Shown: positions 33,760 through 46,100 of the stretch, piece by piece | Numbering within the stretch: position 1 is the first letter of the stretch | Layout: the number at the start of each line of letters is the position of its first letter | Assembly (NCBI GenBank): GCA_027257055.1 | Contig: JAPVLO010000571.1 | Span: 1-64,000, forward strand | Origin: Cephalopachus bancanus | Lineage: Eukaryota > Chordata > Mammalia > Primates > Tarsiidae | Length of the DNA stretch: 64,000 bases | Direction: 5' to 3' | Notes under the pieces: generated by a model | The model's input: only the letters and a program-made list of their open reading frames with translations | What the model was told of the DNA's origin: nothing | Databases searched by the model: none | Translations under genes and position numbers: made by a program

Positions 33760-33925
33760 AAAGAACAAAACCACAAAATAATCTTAAAAATATATAGAAG
33801 AAGCTTTTTTTAAAAAAATCCAACACTGTTTTATGATAAGTCACTCAAAAAACTAGAAATAGATGATATCCACCTCAACCTGATAATGGGCATCTATGAA
33901 AACTCACAACTAACATCATACTTTT

Positions 33926-34217
33926 TTTTCTTTTTTTTTGAGTTGGAGTCTCACTCTGTTGCCCAGACTGAAGTGCAGTGGCCGCTCCCGGCCACCGCAG
34001 CCTTGACCTGCTGGGCTCTGGCAATCCTTCCACCTCAGTCTTCCAAGTAGCTGGAACTACAGGCGTGCACTATGATGCCCAGCTAATTTTTTGGTTTATT
34101 GTAGAGATGAGGCCTTGCCAAGTTGCCCAGGCGGGTCTCAAATTCGTGGACTCAGGCAATCCACTCACCTCGGCCTCCCAAAGCACGGGATTACAGGCTG
34201 AACCACCGAGCCTGACT
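33926..34217 (-). repeat. Alu, lineage-specific variant
   Basis: Reversed dimer from a T run to 'gagcctgact'. Confidence 0.92.
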
Positions 34218-34227
34218 AGCTTCATCT

Positions 34228-34680
34228 GTATTTACAGCCACTCCCCATCGCTCATACGACCGTCTGAGCTCTGTCTGCCATCAGATCAGAGGCGGCATTC
34301 GATTCTGATAGAAGCACGAATCCCACTGTGGACTGCACATGCAAGAGGTCTAGGCTGCAGCTCTTTTTGAGAATCTAATGCCTGATGGTCTGAGGTGGAA
34401 CTGAGGTGGTGATGCTGGCGCTGGGGATTGGCTGCAAATACACACGAACACAGCAGTGAGGTTGGACTGCACAGAGACCATAGTAAATCAATTGCTTGCA
34501 GACTCATATCAAAATGATAACTTCATCATAATAATAATTTCACTTTATACTGCAATGTAATAATGGAAATAAAGTGCACAATAAATGTAAAGCTCTTGAA
34601 TCGTCCCAAAACCACTCCCCCCATCCCCTGTCTTTCACAAAACGGGTCTCTGAGGCCAAAAAGGTTGGGGACTGCTGCTT
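34228..34680 (-). repeat. MER1-like hAT DNA transposon relic
   Basis: 'ctgccatcagatcagaggcg', 'gcattcgattctgatag', 'gagaatctaatgcctgatgg' and 'ccaaaaaggttggggactgc' occur in the order of a MER1-type element. A spacer of unrelated AT-rich text lies in the middle. Confidence 0.65.
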
Positions 34681-35445
34681 TAGGGGACACAGATAGTTTT
34701 TGGTTACATGAAGGCATGGCCTAGTGATGAAGCAGACTGGGCTTTAAGCGTTCCCACCGCTCCCATGTGTGCACATCACACCCGATAGTCCGCCTGGACT
34801 TCTGTCATCACCATGATAAGAACGTACCCGGGTTAGCCCGCCAGCCCCAGGAGGAGGACCTTGATTCTAGCCCCCCAGCTGACCCCCAGTTGTGTGACCG
34901 AGTCCAGCCAAGACCAACAGAGCTTTCCGGCCAAGTGCAGCTGAGGTCAGGCAACCAATCAACCCACAGGGCTGAGAATGCATGAGTGTCGCTTTAAGGC
35001 AGGGTCATTGGCTACAGAGCATTTCTGGAGCAAAAGCTAACAGGGACAGTGGGCAACTGTTCTGTTCTAGCTACTCTTCTCACACTTCCAGCCCCAAGCC
35101 CTTCCCCTGCTGGCCTGCGTGAGGCATGTCCCCAAAGAGGGAAAAGGCAGGCAGAAATTGCTGGTGGGCCCAGGCGCCCAGCTCAGCAAGGCCGAGTCAT
35201 CAGCAAGATGGGAAGGGTCAACTGGAGGCATCTCCCCACTAGGACCCCTAAGGTGTCTTCGAAAACAAAGAGTACGGGGTCAAGAGAACTGAAAAAGCGT
35301 CGAGAGCAGAAATGGCCAACATGTGTCCCAGAGCTGTTAACAAAACACGCCCTGTGCTCTGGGGAAGGAGAGGAAAGAGGTGGAACACACCAAGACCTGC
35401 GGCTGCTCTGTGAGCTCGGGATCTTCCTCAGGAAAAAGCATAACA
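34681..35445. other. Unassigned DNA
   Basis: Part (34,790-34,990) may be an old MaLR LTR. The 141-codon frame at 35,049-35,474 runs into an Alu and has no recognised domain; not called a gene. Confidence 0.4.
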
Positions 35446-35571
35446 GAGCCGGATGTGGTGTCGTGCACCTGTAGTCCCAGCTACTCAGGAGGCTGAGATG
35501 GGAGGATCATTTGAATCCAGGAAGTTAAGGCCAAACTGGGCAACACAGCAAGACTCCACCTCAAAAAGAAA
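35446..35571 (+). repeat. Alu monomer fragment
   Basis: Right-half text 'cacctgtagtcccagctac' to an A-rich tail. Confidence 0.8.
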
Positions 35572-35607
35572 AAAAATTAACCACAAATTTATTTTTAATT
35601 AAAAAAT

Positions 35608-35815
35608 AGCATAATGGGCAGGATTGTGGATTCCAGCCAGACGATCTGAATTTGAATCCTGCTTCTACCATCAAAAACCTTGGCCCTTGACTCCATGCCT
35701 CAGTTTCTTCATCTGTGAAGTGGGGACAGTAGCAGCCTCCACCTCATAGGGTTATGGTGAGACTTAAATGGGCAATATATGAAATGCTTCCAATCATACC
35801 TGACTCATAACAAAT
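35608..35815 (+). repeat. MIR SINE
   Basis: 'gaatttgaatcctgcttc', 'cctcagtttcttcatctgtg' and 'ctcatagggttatggtgag' are the MIR core and tail in order. Confidence 0.85.
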
Positions 35816-35929
35816 GCTACGGGGTTTATGATAAGGGGTTTATGTTGAGATGATGACACAAAAAAGGTGCTTGAGACTCCCGGAACAAAGCAAATGCTCA
35901 ATAAATACGGACGCTTCTCTCCTGGTATA

Positions 35930-36300
35930 TCAGTCATGTATTGCTACATTAACGAATCACCCCAAGCATGCAGCTTAGAACAGTAATAATGTCTCACGGT
36001 TCTTCTGGGTCACGAATTTGTGATTGGCTAGCTGAGGAATTCTGGCCTCTCAGGAGGCTGCAGCCAAGATGCCGGCCAGGGCTGGAGTCTCTGCAGGCTT
36101 GCTGGGGGTAGGCCCCCCCAGGATGTCGGACTGGCAAGTTCAAGCTGGCTGTTGCAGAAAGCGTCAGATCCCTGCCCCGCTGGCTCCTCTGCAGGGCTGC
36201 TCACCCGCCCTCCACAGCGTGGCGGCTGCCCCCAGAGCGGGCGAACTCAGAGAAAGCAAGGCGAACGCCACGATGTCTGTCGTGACCTGCGTAAGACGTT
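35930..36300. repeat. Old interspersed repeat, family uncertain
   Basis: 'agtcatgtattgctacatta', 'gcttagaacagtaataatg' and 'ttggctagctgaggaattc' resemble an ancient transposon 5' half. I cannot name the family. Confidence 0.3.
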
Positions 36301-36544
36301 GGTCATGATAATAACCGTCTGTTCAGCCTTCAGGACGGCGGGTGGCTCCCACTATCATTTCCGTCATCGTCTATGGTTCGCGCAGATCAGCATCAGCCAG
36401 TGCGGAAGAGGACTGCTTAGAGGCGTGAGCCCAGGCCCGTCTGAGAGGCTGCGGGCCACCCGCGTCAGCAACCAGCACCAGGACATAGCCAACGCACTTC
36501 TCTGCAAGACCGTCGCCTTTGCGGAACTTTTTAATCACCTGACA

Positions 36545-36645
36545 GCCTCATCCTTTCTTCCTCCCCTCTTTTTTCTTTCTTCTTCCTTTCCCTCCTTCCT
36601 TCTCTGCTTCCTTCTTCTTTCCTCCCTTCCTTGCTTTCCAAGAGC
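36545..36645. repeat. Pyrimidine-rich (TTCC)n-like tract
   Basis: About 100 bases almost wholly C and T on the plus strand. Confidence 0.8.
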
Positions 36646-36879
36646 TTTTCTTCTGAGTATAAAGGTGAAGTGTTGCAGGGAATACAAAAAAGTATAAGAA
36701 TTGTCAAGTTGCTTGCAATTTCACAGTCATTTGATGTTAATTCCAGTGGACGATTCCAATTTTAATGCAAAATTTGATGTATCTTTTATAAAATTTAATT
36801 ACATTGCATATTCAGTTTTATACCTGGCTTTTTGCACTTGGAATCATATTATGATCACTGCCCGGTGTGAGTAGATGTT

Positions 36880-37110
36880 AATAGCAGTAACCATTAATTA
36901 CACATTTCGGAACGTTCCAGCACTTTACAGATTTCTTTTAAGTCTTGCAAAAATCCTACGAGCAGGCACCGTTAAGGTTCCGGTTTTATGGATGAAGAAA
37001 CTGAGACTCAAAGAAGTTGCGTAAGTAGACTAGGATCCACAGGAAATAAGTGGCACGGTCAAGACTCCAATTCAGTCTGGTGGCCTCTACTGATCCCTAA
37101 TGGCTGCAGG
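36880..37110 (-). repeat. MIR SINE, reversed
   Basis: 'ttttatggatgaagaaactg', 'gactcaaagaagttgcgtaa' and 'aagactccaattcagtctgg' are the reversed MIR order. Confidence 0.75.
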
Positions 37111-37189
37111 ATGTTTCACTGTGTAGCTGTGGTGAAATTTACTCTAAAAAATCTCCCGTTCTTGGGTAATTTTTTTTTTCCTTTTCTTT

Positions 37190-37300
37190 TTCTTTTCTAT
37201 TTTTTTTTTCTGAGAAAGCAGGATTTACTGAGAGGACAGAAAAGCTCCCACAGTGGGAGGGGACCCGGAGGGGTTGCCCTTGTTTTTCAACAGAAACAGC
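37190..37300 (-). other. Transcript-3'-end-like segment, copy 1
   Basis: On the minus strand 'ctgtcctctcagtaaatcct' runs into an A-rich end. It is similar to 58,690-58,790, which has a true AATAAA. Gene of origin not recognised. Confidence 0.4.
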
Positions 37301-37352
37301 ACTCTAATGCATATCCATTGGCATACTTCTTTGCCCACCCAGGCCTCAATCT

Positions 37353-37640
37353 CTTTTTTTTTTTTTGAGTTGGAGTCTCACTCTGTCGCCCAGACTGGAG
37401 TGCGATGGCTGCTCCCGGCCACCGCAACCTCGACCTGCTGGGCTCCGGCGATCCTTCCACCTCAGCCTTCCGAGTAGCCGGAATTGCAGGCATGCGCTAC
37501 CACGCCCGGCTGATTTTTTGATTTATTGTAGAGATGAGGTCTCACTGCCCAGGCGGGTCTCGAACCCACGGGCTCAGGCAATCCACTCACCTCAGCCTCC
37601 CAAAGGTGCAGGATTACAGGCTGAGCCACCGAGCCCAGCT
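37353..37640 (-). repeat. Alu, lineage-specific variant
   Basis: Full reversed dimer, little diverged from the apparent consensus. Confidence 0.93.
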
Positions 37641-37665
37641 GAGCATGGGCCTCTTATCTTGAGAC

Positions 37666-39577
37666 TTGATCTCCTCTAAATGCAGAAATGAGGTGAGAAT
37701 GCAAGAACGGTAGGCCCATGTGGGGCTTGCTAGGGATCTCAGTGATGGCAAGGAGAGGGTGGAGGGTGGTTGGCAGGGCTGGAGGGGCTGACAGAACAAA
37801 CTCGGGAAAGCAGAGAGGGAGGGCATCTTCCAGGTCCCTTCAGCTCAGAGGCTGGAGATGAGGAGAAAGCGAGAGGAAGCGGGAAGATGACCCCCTGACC
37901 GGTCTGGGCAGCCTGGTTCTAGTGTCAGGAACGTCCTCTCCTGTGGAGGTGGTCTTATCTGTGGCAGGGGTACGTAGATCAGGGCATGGTAGAAGTAGGC
38001 GGTCTGGGGATACAGGATGAACACGAGCTTCTCCTTCTGGAATAAGGCCTCGGGGTCCGCCTAAGGGTTGGCTTCCACTGGGGCGGTGGGATGATCTGTC
38101 GCCAAGTCATGATGTGTCTCCTGGGGTGGGGAGGGCTCATGTAACCCATGGCCAGGGTTAGATCCCTTCCCAGCAGTTGGGCTGCCTTCCAGGCCTCGGC
38201 TGCCTCTCTCTCTTCGCCTTCTTCATTCATGTCTTCTATCTTACACCTGAGAGGATCACAAGGAAAATGCAGTGAAAGGGCAGTCCTAGTCAGGGAGAGA
38301 GGAAGAGCTGGAAGAGCCAATGCTCCCTTCACATGCCACCCCACCGCCTGTAGCGTCCCCTGGGGAGCTTTTCTACCTATTTGCAGTTCAGCAGTGGCCA
38401 AGTAGGTGTGACAAAAGGACAGCCCATGGGGCTGGCGGGCACCCACATGTCGGTGGCATGGTTGTAACGGACCACCTTGGCCAGGATACACTGCTCATTC
38501 CCATCCTCAACCTTTACTACCAGGGCCGCCATTTGTCTCCAAGTTTGGCCACACAGTCCCCTGAGGCTGGAATGGTCTCACAGGGTGGTGGAGCCTGTAA
38601 GTGGAACAGAGTGTAAGTCCCAGCACCTGGACACCAGCCCCCACTTTGCAGCTGATGCCCTCACTTGTCACCAGGCTTCCTGATCCACAGGGGCAGGGTC
38701 ATCAACACCTCTGTGTGTGGTCTCCGAGTCATTGTACAGGCTGGAGATCCTGGCCACTGTGAAATAGAAGGGAGCCCCTGAGGCACCAGAGATGGGTGCC
38801 TGTCCCCAGACCCAAGCTGCAATGAGCTGCTAGAGAGCCTGGCTGGGAAACCCAACCTCCCCAGTGAGCACCAAGGACCCAGCACGAGTTCAGCCCCTTC
38901 TGCTAAATGTCTCAGGACTACTGGGCTAAACATACTTGCAAGACATCAGGACAGTGGATACCCTTGGGGGAAGGAACTAGAAAGGGACAGAGGGTGGCTT
39001 CTGAGAGGCTGTTCATATTATTTGTTGCACTGGGTGCTGGTTACAGAGGTGTTCAGTTAGGGACAATTTCATTGAGCTGTATACTTATGTGTACTTTTCT
39101 TTTAATATATGTTATAATCCAATAAAAAGTTCAAAAAAAGGATCAAATGTGGCACTGTGACCTCCTCAGGCACAGCCGAATACACCCCCCCGATTTCAAA
39201 CTATAATGGCATCGTGACTACACTCTGAAGAGTGAGGAATCTTTCCACTGTGGGTTTGCTGGGAGGGCAAGAGAGGTGGGAGAGCCAAGAAGATGGCAGT
39301 CCGAGGGGGTCTGGAAGGTTGGCTTTAAGACACAGAAGGCGTGACTCTGTAAACCAACCACTAGAAGAAATGGTAGGGTTGGAAGGACGAGGCTGACTAG
39401 CCCAGCCCCAAAGGCGAAGGGAGATGAGAGGGAAATCATCTAACACTGTGAAAGTAGAACTAGGAAGTCCCCGTCTCCTAAGACTGGGAATGATCTCCAT
39501 TTCCTTCCCAGTGTCAGATTCACTCAGCCAGAAAACAATGGGATGCTTCCGCCAGGCTGTGGCCACAGGCTCCCCAT
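37666..39577. repeat. Segmental duplication block, copy 1
   Basis: Aligns in the same orientation with 56,235-58,437 from 'cttgatctcctctaaatgcag' to 'aggctgtggcc.caggctcc'. It differs by scattered changes and lacks the Alu found at 57,659 in copy 2. It ends where the SLX1 promoter region begins. Confidence 0.88.
37960..38756 (-). pseudogene. SGF29: SGF29 fragment, copy 1 (four internal exons)
   Basis: SGF29 is the tandem-Tudor subunit of SAGA that reads methylated histone H3K4. Four minus-strand exon remnants are seen: 38,664-38,756 ('LYNDSE', 'LPLWIRKPGDK'); 38,451-38,598 (first Tudor area, 'CETIPASGDCVAKLGDK', then 'EQCILAKVV' in another frame after a 1-base loss); about 38,205-38,246 ('IEDMNEEGEE'); and about 37,960-38,100 ('IIPPPQWK', then a frameshift). 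The donor of the last remnant reads AT instead of GT. The final exon and all N-terminal coiled-coil exons are missing. Clearly non-functional. Confidence 0.85.
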
Positions 39578-39599
39578 GGGGAAATGTGACTGCCCTCCA

Positions 39600-40170
39600 G
39601 AAGGCCGGTTGTTCCAACAGTCGAGTCTTTCGCGCCTGCCGCCAGGCCGCGGATCAGCGTGTGTGTCAGCCCGCCTCGCGGGAGCCGACGCTCATTGGCT
39701 GGCGCTCGCCGCCTGCACAGCAGCCAGTGCGCGATGGGGCGGTTTTGAAACCTCCCTGCAGCCAGGAGAGGGTGCGCGAACCCGCCTTGCCGTGGCCTCC
39801 GAGGTGCCTCCGGGCCGTGCCCGAGCGCTTGTTCGGAAACAACCATCTTGCAGACTTAGCGATCCAGCCCTCCCGGGTGCAGGTCACAGCAATCAACCCA
39901 GCTGCGATCCCTGACTCGCTGGTCCCGATGGGCCCCACGGGGGACGGGGAGAGGCCGGGGCGCTTCTTCAGCGTCTGCTTGCTCTGTGGCTGGAATCCTT
40001 GGCACCGGGGTCGCGTCTTCGTGGGGTTCATGGTGAACCCTGCTCGTCGGGTGCAGCAGCACCTTGAGGCAGCAAAAAAGACGGGGCCTGGCGGATCAGC
40101 ATGCAAGGGCCCTGGTAAGAGGGGTCGGTTCTGTGCGAGAAGGAAGGCTTCACGGAGGAGGCGGGCATCG
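39600..40170. promoter_or_regulatory. CpG-rich promoter-like region of SLX1
   Basis: CpG dinucleotides are frequent here and rare elsewhere in the window. An inverted CCAAT box (ATTGG) lies at about 39,692. The SLX1 start codon is at 39,928. Retained CpGs suggest that the island was still germline-unmethylated recently. Confidence 0.6.
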
Positions 40171-40214
40171 AGAGGGGGTGGGCCAGGCCTGGGACACTGG
40201 GCAGGACAGGAAGG

Positions 40215-41017
40215 TGGAGAGATCTAGTGACGAGGGCGGGCCCATCACAGGGAGGAGCCTAACAGGGAGGCGGTGCCCTGCCAAATTGACTGGAACACAA
40301 CGAAGGGGTGGGCTAGTGAGGCAGCCGGATCAACACTGGGCAGCTCTCTCTGGTCGCCAATGAACACAAGAGGCAGGAAACTGAGAGGAAAGAAGTTTAA
40401 CCTGAATTCATAGTTCAGGGAGACCGACTTGGTACTTGTACCATAGCCCGTTCAAAGCAACACAAACTCATTCCAGTACTTATAGGAAAACAGTCACTGT
40501 CTTATCTATCTTAACTATTGATTAGTAACAATGACATGACTTGTGAACACTATTAATATCTTTTCTAATCAGAGTTTAGACAGTCGCTGAGAAAGCCAGT
40601 GTTTATATCGAATCAAACCTGTCACTCTTTCAAGTTACAATGGCTTTTGGACAATTGGGAACAGCGTGCTTTCCAATTGGATACAGTTCTTCCCATCCAC
40701 CAGGAGTTTTGGGTCACAAGACTTAATCCTGAACATTATACCCACAGTTGATTCAAAGGCATGAAAGAAAGCACTTGTCATGCAGAGACTAAGGGAAGAG
40801 ATACATATTCTGGGCTTTAGGAAGTTTCAGCAGAACTTATTTTTTATCTAGGTCCTCCAGAAGCTTTTAGAGGCTTGAAGTTTTTCTTTGCGCTTTCTGC
40901 TTATCAAGGGGCTGAATGCAAATGACTGTGTTATTTCAGAACACACAATAGTTACTAGATCCAAGCCTAGAGAAGGGGGGAAGAAGCAATGTGCACTCAA
41001 TCATTTTTTTTTAATTT
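40215..41017. other. SLX1 intron 1, unassigned part
   Basis: No repeat recognised in 40,370-40,960. The last 50 bases (40,960-41,017) match the reverse complement of about 60,140-60,190, next to BOLA2 exon 2. Confidence 0.5.
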
Positions 41018-41068
41018 TTAATTTTTGAGTAGGAGTCTCACTCAGTCTACCTGTCTGGAGTGCAGTGG
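41018..41068 (-). repeat. Alu, left piece, interrupted by an ERV
   Basis: Ends at 'ctggagtgcagtgg'. The Alu resumes at 48,984. Confidence 0.85.
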
Positions 41069-41416
41069 TGTTGCAGCCGAATTGCGAGTATTAAGGAGGT
41101 GCCATCACACTGGAAGTTTAATTACAGAGTCCTTTATTGCCGGCATAGAGGGCAGGCTCACGCCAGGAAAACTCTCAACCCCGAATTGATCAAGCAAGGT
41201 GTTTATAAAGGCACAATTTTATCTCAGTCAGGTGGAGTGTAAACAGGAAATTCCAATTACACAACAGTTAACAGAACAGTAATAATTACAGAACAGTTTA
41301 TCTCGAGCAGTTCCAGAACAGCTTATCTGGGCTTTCCAGCAAGCAGGATGTGTTTTACAGTTTTCTGGAAGGTTGGGGTAGTAGTCACCACGGTTGGTTT
41401 GCTAACAGGCATTTCA
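41069..41416 (-). repeat. 3' LTR of the Thr-type ERV
   Basis: 348 bases. Minus strand TGAAATGCC...CTGCAACA, with 'tttataaacacc' and 'caataaaggac' for promoter and poly(A) signal. Confidence 0.9.
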
Positions 41417-41428
41417 TGCCCTCCTTTT
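41417..41428 (-). other. Polypurine tract
   Basis: Minus strand AAAAGGAGGGCA next to the LTR start. Confidence 0.75.
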
Positions 41429-41499
41429 AGCTGTTCATGAGTCAAAGCATTGACTCATCTATTATGGTAGGAGTTGTAATGGGCTCGTATATACATGAG

Positions 41500-43140
41500 T
41501 TTTACAGAAGCAACTCATTTTACAAATCAAACTATCCAATTTCATATACAGGGCCTGATAAGTAGGCCAAGGAGTAGAAGAAGCAGGGGGCTGGCCAGAC
41601 CTGTAATTATTGTTGTTAGCCATGGGTTCCAATCAAGGTTTGAAACCAGGATTCGTTGTTTTCTCTTTACTTTTGTTTCCTGTCTAAATTTTCTTGGACT
41701 CTCTGGAGGGTGTTTTTGATGATTCCTGACATTTTGGCATAAAAATAACAGGACTCACCCAGAGCTACACAGAGTCTTCTTTGGTATAGGACTAATAAGT
41801 CCAGACATCGCCGGGTTTGGATCACCACCTCTGCTAAGGATTTGACCTGGTTGTGGAGTAGATCTATGACAAATTGAAGGTTACCTATGTCTGTGTCAAC
41901 TTCTTGAGCTAGATTTGACCGTCCAAATTCACTGCGGACCAAGGCTGTGGTGTTCAAAGCAACGGGGAGGTGGGGGTGGGGGCTGCTCATTTCCAACCGG
42001 AGGACCGGGAGGGGTTAATAAATGGATTTCTTCCGAGCCGCTGTAGGCATATCCTGAGAGAGTACATGAACCACAGTACGTAAGGTAGGCTCATTATTTA
42101 ATTTTACTGACGCATTTGGCAAGGCCTGTAGAGCATGCCAACCAGATGGTGGCAGGAGCCATAGAAGTCATGGAGTCTGAGAGGGTTAGGGTGAGAGAGA
42201 GGTTACAAATATCAATAAAAGGAGATGCAGTCAAATTGAAGCTTGAAATTAAAATGCAAGATGCATTACCAGTTATGTCCCCTACTGTGCTGTGAATTAC
42301 CTATGGAGGGCATTACTATTGTTGCTAATAATGGGGGCCTCAACCCCAAGGTCTACGTAATAAGGAGGTCTGGATTTTAAGCAAAGCCAGCAATTTGAAG
42401 CTAATTGAAGCAGAGTAACATTGAGCAGTCAATGTAGGTTTGTTAGCATTGGGAAAAGACTGGGGAGCTGTTGAGCTGGTTTGGGGTATTGCATAGGTGA
42501 GCCTGGGGTAGTTCTACTGTCTTGGACGAGGGGGGGCGGAAGGTGGTGATAACAAACAAAGGGTCTCCTAGTTCCACCAATGGCGCTATAGGCCTGGTCA
42601 GGACTTTGTAGGAGCATGTATGTCATTGGTCATAGCAGTCACATAAGCTCGTATACCTCAGGTGTAGCCTGTACCCCAAGAATAGTGGAGGGGATTGATA
42701 ATTTTTATGTATACAGGTGTCTGAGTTGGATTCGGGTGGGGGGCTCACCAGAGGGAGATTTGGGAAGTGTCATTAGGTCTCCCATTGTGAGTAGCGATAG
42801 TGACACATGTCTAATATGGACAGAATAAGTGATCGGCCTGATCACATTTTTGGTCAGTGGGACTCCCAGGGCAGAGATAAAAGTCTATTGTCTGTAGAGG
42901 GTTGTAGGGAACCTGCTTATCATCAAGGGTAACAGGGTATAGTGAGAAGGTGCTTTCTTTTTCAGTACTCGATATGGACAGCAGGTCAAATAGTTCGACC
43001 TTAAATAACAGACAGCCCCCTCCCCATATGTCCAACTTTGGCTGACCAGGACCTCCCCCCTGACCTAAAGGAAGTCAGGGAAAAGGAATAGACTGAATGT
43101 CGAGCATCTTCATGAGGGAGAAAACAGACTATGACTTACT
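41500..43140 (-). pseudogene. Env remnant (surface and transmembrane)
   Basis: Transmembrane part (41,540-41,996): 'TRRCLDLLVLYQRRLCVALG' matches the immunosuppressive-domain region. The following cysteine motif keeps two Cys, with Tyr in place of the last of CX6CC. Then come a helical stretch, 'WNPWLTTIITGLASP' and a membrane span with an in-frame stop after 'IRPCI'. Surface part (about 42,000-43,040): scattered Cys/Pro-rich pieces such as 'FYLCPGSP' and 'HLFCPY', broken repeatedly. Gammaretroviral type, inactive. Confidence 0.82.
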
Positions 43141-43149
43141 ACCAGAGCA

Positions 43150-46100
43150 AGAGAGTTTTAGCTTGAGGGGGTCTTCTCTGGGCGTAGTTGTCTATCACTG
43201 ACTGTTCTCCTTGGCTTCCTTGGCCCAGGTAATGAATCCAAGCAGGTATTCCGTTAAGCATGAGTGTTGTAGGTGTGGTGAGGACAACAGTGAATGGTCC
43301 ATTCCATGCAGGGGTTAATCCCTCCTTCCGGAACTTTTTGATGTAGACAGATCCCCAGGCTGGAATGGATGACAGGGCGTGGAAGACGGGGTTGGTAAAA
43401 TGGCATGGACATTGGAATGGATGGCAGCCTGGACCTGCTGGAGAGACTGTAGATACTTTAACAGAGGCTGATTAGTAATTTCTTCAAGAATAGGGTTTTT
43501 TAATCGGGGTAGTAGGGTTGGGGGTCTCCCAAACATGATTTCACATGGGATAAACCCAGTCTTATAAGGGGTACATCAGACTCAAAGAAGGGCTAAAGGT
43601 AAAAGACTTATCCACTTTTCACCGGTTTCCATTATTATTTGGTTAAAGTAGTTTTTAGGGTCCGGTTCATGCGTTCTATCTGCCAGAGCTCTGTGGTCAG
43701 TAGATAAAGTGTAACTTCCAGCTTATATTTAATGTTCTGCTAACCATCTGGGCTATGGACAAGGTAAAGGCAGGACCGTTGTCAGAACCAATGGAGAGGG
43801 GGAGTTCAAACCTGGAATAATTTTATTCAGTAAGTATTTTGTGACCGTTAGTGCAGTTTTATTTTTTGTGGCAAAAGCCCAAAAATGTGTCTACAAAAAC
43901 CAGTAGGTATGTGTAACATACATGAGGGACTTTTACCTCAGTAAAGTCCACTTCCCATGTTTCTCTGGAGCTCAGTCCCCAGGCCCTAATACCCACAGGA
44001 GGTTTAGTCCTTGTCTTGCATTTACTTGTGCACAGGAAGGACATTTTTTAGCAGCTGAAGCAGTGAGACCTCTTAGATTTTGGATATAGTCGAACCGGCT
44101 CAGCATTTCAGCCAGTCAGGTACCTCCCAAGTGTGTGTTAGAGTGAAGTTGATTTACCAGAGTGCGTCCAAGGGTAGCTGGGAGGATAATTTTAGAGTCT
44201 TTGTTAATCCACAATCCTGGTGTCTCTTTTTGTGCTCTCGATTGGCTGGCCTGTTGTTCTTCCTCCTGGGTGTAGGTGGGTTGTTCCCAGAGTGAGGGGA
44301 CTGGGAAGGTTTCAGTGAGTAGGATAGTGAGAGTCTCGACTGGGAGTTCCGCCGCCTCCAGAGCTGCCTGGTCAGCTATGCGATTGCCTGTTGCCTCTGG
44401 CGTGTCTTATTTTTGGTGTCCTCGGTAATGAATCACTGCCACCTCCCTTGGGAGCCATATAACTTTTAAAAAGGCTAAAATTTCCTCTTTGTTTTTTATC
44501 ATCTTACATGCTGCATTGAGGTGTCCTCCTTCCCCGTAGATCATGGCACAGACATGAAGCGTCGCAAAAACCACCTGCTGTCAGTAAAGATATTTACATG
44601 TTTTCCTGTTCCCAGTGCAGGGCTTGGGTCAAAGCAATTAGCTCAGCCTTCTGGGCAGATGTGCCATCGGTCAAAGACTGTGACCAGATTACATCCTGAA
44701 CCGTGGTCTCCTCTGTGCCAGTCTTGCAGACTCCCTTTACCACCTGACTGCTGCCATCTGTGAACAGGTCAGCATCAGCTTAGTCCAGGGGAGTGTTCCA
44801 AAGATCGGGATGGCTGGCTTGGGAAACATCCAACAAATCCTCACAATTATGAACTGGTGTCTCCAGATTATCATTGGGCATTAGAGTGGCTGGATTGAGG
44901 CTCTCATTAGGAGAGAAAGTTAACCTAGGCTGGTTCAGTAGAAGGCTTTGATATTGGGTGATACGAACGTTTGACATCCAGTGACCCCCTGAAGTAGGGG
45001 CTCTACAGCATGGGGAACGGTCAGGGTTAGGTTTTAACCAAAAGTCAGTTTGTCCACCTTCTTAACCAGTATAGCTGTGGTGGCAATGGCTCAAAGACAG
45101 GATGGCCATCCAGAGGCCACTGGATCCAACCTTTTGGACAAATAAGTCACTGGTCGCTGCCAGGGTCCTATGGTGTGGGTAAGAACCCCCTTTGCAATTC
45201 CCCGCTGTTCATGAATAAACAAGTGGAAGGGCATTTTAACATCCAGGAGGGCTAAAGCCAGCGCTTGGGTAAGAGCCATGTTTAACTGCTGCAATGCTCG
45301 TTCCTCAGTCTGGCAGTCCATGTCAGAGGTTGATTCCCTGCTGTGGCTGAATATAGGGTTTGGCAATCTCAGCAAACCTGGGATCCATAATCGACAGTGT
45401 CCTGCCACCCCTAGGAATTCCCCTACCTGTTTTTTTGAGGTCGGGGTAGGGATTCAGAGAATTGCCTCCTTCCAGGCCATAGTTAGGGTCGTTTACCATT
45501 TTTTAGCCAATATCCTAAATAGGAGACCTCGGCCAAGCAGAGTTGAGCCTTTTTAGCCAATACACAGTAGCCCAGGTCCTGAAGGAGCTGCAACAAATTC
45601 TTGGTGTCTCTTAAGCAAGTGTTTATGTCTGTCACAGCAAACAAGAGACCGTCTACATACTGGAGCAAAGTATCTTCAGGGTGTAAGGCACGGAACCCTT
45701 TAAAGTCCTGTTGCAAGGCTTCCCCCAAAAGAGTGGGGACTTTTTGAACCCTTGTGGCAGCTGGGTCCAAGTCAGCTGACTGGTATCCCCTGTGCCGGGA
45801 TCTGACCATTCAAAGGCAAAAATGGGTTGGCAGACAGGGGATGTATAAAAATGTGTCTTTTAGATCTTATACATTGTAGACTTGATGCTGTGGCGGAAGT
45901 AGACTGAGTAATGTATAAGGGTTGGGGACGTTGGGATGGATAGTTTTGACTCACCTATTAATCTCTCTGAGGTCCTGGACTGGTCAATAATCAGACATTC
46001 CTGGTTTCTGAACTGGCAAGTAGGGAATTTTCCATGCCGATTGGCAGGGAGTCAGGATATTAGCCTTTAAAAGTCTTGATGTGAGGAGCAATTCCCCTCT

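Noticed and set aside
39424..40227. Open frame of 267 codons across the CpG-rich region
   Set aside because: Its middle is SLX1 exon 1 in the correct frame, but the rest is promoter and intron; openness follows from GC-rich composition.
41667..43035. Possibility of an intact, domesticated envelope
   Set aside because: Stops in the membrane region, a changed cysteine motif and a fragmented surface part exclude a functional product.
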